Shown here piece after piece: positions 6,615 through 8,848 of a DNA stretch of 8,848 nucleotides. The stretch covers positions 1 to 8,848 of the forward strand of contig JANRKN010000113.1 in the NCBI GenBank assembly GCA_033763435.1, given 5' to 3'. The stretch's first letter is position 1. Each line of letters begins with the position of its first letter. The translations under genes and the position numbers were made by a program. Under the pieces are notes generated by a model. That model did not search any database, had not been told where the DNA came from, and saw only the letters and a list, made by a program, of their open reading frames with translations. Origin of the DNA: JANRKN01 sp033763435. GTDB taxonomy: Bacteria > Planctomycetota > Phycisphaerae > Phycisphaerales > UBA1924.

Positions 6615-8507
6615 ATGACGTTTGCACGTCGGCTGCTTCTCGGTGCCGCGCTTGTTCTGTGCCAGGGCGCAGCGTTCGCGCTGCCGCCCGAGGGTTTCAA
6701 GGTGCAGGCCGATGAGAAGGGCGTGTGGTGGTTCGTCGCGCCCGACGGGAGCAAGTTCATCTCGGTGGGCGTGAACAACGTCTCGCCTCGCGCGTGGAAC
6801 CCGCGCGAGGGGACGACGTTCTACGACGGGCCCTCGCACTTCGGGGGCGACGAGAAGGCTTGGGGCGCGTCGACGGCGAAGCTGCTGAAGGATCACGGGT
6901 TCAACACGCTGGGCGCGTGGTCGTCGGGCGCGGTGCCGGATGCGGGGCTGTACCGGACGGTGGTGCTGTACGTCGCGGGGTTCGGCGCCGACCGGACGCT
7001 CGAGGGGTTCCGTCCCGGGTTTGAAGAGACCGCGCGGAAGAACATCGCGGAGCAGATGCAGAACGCGCCGGACCGCTCGCGGTTGCTGGGCGTGTTCTTT
7101 GACAACGAGGCGCCGTGGTTCGGGCGCAACGCATGGGACCGCACGCCGACGTACACGGTGCTGGACGTGGCGTTCTCGCTGCCGGCGGGCGATGCCGCGC
7201 GCCAGGCCGCGGTGAAGTTTCTGACCGAGCGCTATCGCACGCCCGCGAAGATGGGCGAGGCTTGGGGCGCGGCGCTGAAGTCGTGGAATGATCTCTCGGT
7301 CGAGTGGTCGGCCGCGTGCCTGACCGACGCGGCTAAGAAGGACCGCGCGGACTTCACGACGCTCGCGGCCGAGCGGTTCTTCGAGCGCGCGGCGAAGGTC
7401 GTGAGGCAGGAGCTGCCGGGCGTGCTGATTCTGGGGGCGCGCTTTGCGGGCGACGCGCCCGACGGCGTGTTCAAGGCCGTCGCGAAGCACTCGGACGTCA
7501 TCAGCATCAACTCGTACCGCTTCGAGCCCTCGGTCGACGAAGGCCTGCTCGCGCGGTCGTGGTCGTTTGCGAACAAGCCCGTGATGTTCACCGAGTTCTC
7601 GTGGCGCGCGCGGGACAACACCTCGGGCAACCCGAACACCCGCGGCGCGGGCCCCGTCGTGCAGACGCAGGCCCAGCGCGGCGAGGGCTACGCGGGGTAC
7701 GTCTCTGACGCGTTCAGCCATCGGATGGTCGTGGGCACGCACTGGTTTGAGTACTTCGATCAGTCGCCGCAGGGACGGTTTGATGGTGAGGACTCGAACT
7801 ACGGGCTGGTGGACATCAAGAACAGGCCGTACGCGGATCTGCTGTCGCGGATGCGCGCGACGAACGGGACGCTGACGAAGCAGCACGCGTCGACGGCGCG
7901 CGCCGAGCCCAAGGCGAGCGAGGGGACGGGGAAGGCGAAGTACACGCCCGGGCAGCATCCGGACCGCGCGCCGACGGTGGACCTGCTCGGCGAGTGGATT
8001 CAGCCGCCCGAGATCTGGGGCGCGCCGGACGCGAAGGTGGTGTGGTCGCGTCGAGGTCGCGAGCTGGTGCTGGCGTACGACACGGGCGCGCAGTACGGCG
8101 GCGGGGTGAACCTGTTCGGGCCCGCGACGACGCGCGTGAAGAGCGCGCCGGCGCCGACGAGTGATCTGGATGGATATGCGGCGTTCGTGATCGAGTTCAC
8201 GGCGCCCAAGGGCGTGCAGTTGAACGTCGTGCTCGCCGAGGCCGCGGCGGGCCCGCCCGGGCAGGTGAAGTACGACATCGGCGCGGGCGACGACGGCGAG
8301 GCGTTCATCTCTGAGCCCTTCGCGGGGACAGGTTCCCGGACGACGGCGCGGATCGAGCTGTCGGCGCTGGAGCGGCAGAAGTTTTTCGGGAGCCAGTCGG
8401 GGAAGAACGCCGTCGACACGCGCGCGGTGCGGAACTTCGGGCTCCAGATCCAGGGACGGCCGCAGACGGGCGAAGTGGCGATCCACCGTTGGACGCTGGA
8501 GCGCTGA
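6615..8507 (+). CDS. Secreted GH50-like glycoside hydrolase with C-terminal beta-sandwich domain
   Basis: A 630-aa exported enzyme. Residues 1-23 (MTFARRLLLGAALVLCQGAAFA, then L) are a signal peptide with a likely cut after AFA. The catalytic part, about 25-418, resembles clan GH-A (beta/alpha)8 barrels of the GH50 beta-agarase type. It includes GVWWFVAPDGSKFISVGVNNV (36-56), the LLKDHGFNTLGAWS strand, and LLGVFFDNEAPW with probable acid/base Glu165. KPVMFTEFSW carries probable nucleophile Glu327, and VVGTHWFEYFDQSPQGRFDG leads to YGLVDIKNRPY. After a low-complexity linker (420-455), residues 456-630 look like a beta-sandwich, ending RNFGLQIQG...VAIHRWTLER, as in CBM11-like carbohydrate-binding domains. 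The start at 6615 has AAAGGA 7 nt upstream. It follows the permeases by 42 bp, so it is probably co-transcribed and feeds the transporter. The true substrate could be agar, another galactan or another beta-glycan. Confidence 0.82.
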   Translation: MTFARRLLLGAALVLCQGAAFALPPEGFKVQADEKGVWWFVAPDGSKFISVGVNNVSPRAWNPREGTTFYDGPSHFGGDEKAWGASTAKLLKDHGFNTLGAWSSGAVPDAGLYRTVVLYVAGFGADRTLEGFRPGFEETARKNIAEQMQNAPDRSRLLGVFFDNEAPWFGRNAWDRTPTYTVLDVAFSLPAGDAARQAAVKFLTERYRTPAKMGEAWGAALKSWNDLSVEWSAACLTDAAKKDRADFTTLAAERFFERAAKVVRQELPGVLILGARFAGDAPDGVFKAVAKHSDVISINSYRFEPSVDEGLLARSWSFANKPVMFTEFSWRARDNTSGNPNTRGAGPVVQTQAQRGEGYAGYVSDAFSHRMVVGTHWFEYFDQSPQGRFDGEDSNYGLVDIKNRPYADLLSRMRATNGTLTKQHASTARAEPKASEGTGKAKYTPGQHPDRAPTVDLLGEWIQPPEIWGAPDAKVVWSRRGRELVLAYDTGAQYGGGVNLFGPATTRVKSAPAPTSDLDGYAAFVIEFTAPKGVQLNVVLAEAAAGPPGQVKYDIGAGDDGEAFISEPFAGTGSRTTARIELSALERQKFFGSQSGKNAVDTRAVRNFGLQIQGRPQTGEVAIHRWTLER

Positions 8508-8521
8508 CGCCGCACGCATCG

Positions 8522-8555
8522 CACCCCCGGGCCAGCACCGGGCCAGGGTGGGTTT
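8522..8555 (+). terminator. Weak hairpin, possible operon terminator
   Basis: CACCC (8522-8526) pairs with GGGTG (8546-8550). Inside it GGCC (8530-8533) pairs with GGCC (8541-8544) around a 7-nt loop, with an uneven internal bulge. Only GG and then TTT follow, so it is a poor intrinsic terminator. It is the only hairpin I find within 60 bp of the hydrolase stop. Confidence 0.3.
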
Positions 8556-8705
8556 CACGCGCTTTGGAGGCCTGCGGGCGCTCTGGAACGCGTGTTTCAT
8601 TGCGCGGTCGGGTGGCTCAGTCGCGTGCGTGGGGAACACTTGGAGCGTCAAACCCAGTCTGAGCGGGTAGTTGGAGAATTTTGTCAGAATCAGGCTCTGA
8701 GGGCC

Positions 8706-8733
8706 TTGACGGGAAGGACTGAACCAGTATTCT
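8706..8733 (+). promoter_or_regulatory. Sigma70-type promoter of the LacI-type gene
   Basis: TTGACG (8706-8711, 5 of 6 to consensus), 16-bp spacer, TATTCT (8728-8733, 4 of 6). The predicted start near 8740 gives a leader of about 75 nt. An operator half-site overlaps the end of the -10 box and the full operator begins 10 bp after it, so the promoter is placed for autorepression. Confidence 0.75.
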
Positions 8734-8738
8734 GAAAC
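8732..8738 (+). promoter_or_regulatory. Extra operator half-site overlapping the -10 box
   Basis: CTGAAAC, identical to the left arm of both full operators. It begins exactly 11 bp before the left arm of the full site at 8743-8757, so the two half-sites face the same side of the helix. It has no right-hand partner arm. Confidence 0.5.
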
Positions 8739-8742
8739 GAGT

Positions 8743-8757
8743 CTGAAACAGTTTCGG
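8743..8757. promoter_or_regulatory. Second copy of the LacI-type operator
   Basis: CTGAAAC-A-GTTTCGG matches the operator at 3245-3259 with one mismatched arm position and a different central base. It lies just downstream of the predicted transcription start of the regulator gene, a position suited to negative autoregulation. Confidence 0.78.
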
Positions 8758-8815
8758 CTGTTGGCGGACGGGTGGTGGGAAAAAGGCCTGAGCGGGGTGT
8801 CGAGGAGGTTGGTCA

Positions 8816-8848
8816 ATGGCGTCGGTCCGCGAGATTGCCAAGCGTGCG
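8816..8848 (+). CDS. LacI-family transcriptional regulator, N-terminus only
   Basis: The window ends after 11 codons: MASVREIAKRA. This is the usual opening of LacI/GalR-family repressors, where V-x-(D/E)-I-A-(K/R)-x-A forms the first helix of the helix-turn-helix. The ATG has GAGGAGG 7 nt upstream, and a promoter with two operator-like elements lies before it. The rest of the helix-turn-helix and the sugar-binding domain lie outside the window, so the family call rests on 11 residues plus the operator context. It would be a cytoplasmic repressor whose effector is a sugar linked to the upstream operon. Confidence 0.8.
   Translation, partial: MASVREIAKRA

Larger units (their letters stand above)
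8508..8815. other. Intergenic regulatory region before the LacI-type gene
   Basis: This 308-bp gap holds a weak hairpin at its left end, a promoter with operator sites at 8706-8757, and a strong ribosome-binding site (GAGGAGG at 8802-8808) before the ATG at 8816. The centre is less GC-rich than its surroundings around 8670-8760. I see no ORF with a ribosome-binding site and no RNA gene in it. Confidence 0.6.

Overview
The window is GC-rich bacterial DNA, well above 60% G+C by eye. It looks like a planctomycete, most likely of the Phycisphaerae type. Supporting this are a short omega subunit of the planctomycete type (77 aa), a DUF3553 protein, a stand-alone CoaC-like flavoprotein directly after rpoZ, and a sugar-uptake operon with a GH50-like glycoside hydrolase. 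The assignment rests on remembered family resemblance, not on a search.

Left part (1-1892). A tRNA-Ser(GCU) lies on the minus strand with a strong intrinsic terminator behind it. Next come a small acidic coiled-coil protein and a DUF3553 protein, both on the minus strand. A G-rich leader, dense in G-quadruplex motifs on the minus strand, precedes the DUF3553 gene. A perfect 8-bp inverted repeat sits in the divergent gap between that gene and rpoZ.

Middle (1893-3093, plus strand). rpoZ overlaps by one base a stand-alone phosphopantothenoylcysteine decarboxylase (coaC domain, no CoaB attached). A second G-quadruplex motif follows the coaC stop. Then comes tRNA-Ser(CGA) with its own intrinsic terminator.

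Right part (3094-8848, plus strand). This is a four-gene carbohydrate operon: a membrane-anchored extracellular solute-binding protein, two MalF/MalG-type permeases joined by 4-base ATGA overlaps, and a secreted GH50-like clan GH-A glycoside hydrolase with a C-terminal beta-sandwich, probably a carbohydrate-binding domain. No ATPase gene is present in the operon. The last 33 bases are the start of a LacI-family regulator whose first residues (MASVREIAKRA) match the family's DNA-binding helix-turn-helix.

The most informative non-coding signal is a 15-bp palindrome, CTGAAAC-T-GTTTCAG. It overlaps the -10 box and predicted start of the transporter promoter (TTGACA-17-CATACT). It recurs with one mismatch, plus an extra half-site, in the promoter of the LacI-type gene about 5.5 kb downstream. 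The simplest reading is a closed circuit: a local LacI-family repressor controls both the uptake and hydrolase operon and its own gene, presumably relieved by a sugar released by the hydrolase. I see no mobile element, CRISPR array or obviously foreign segment.
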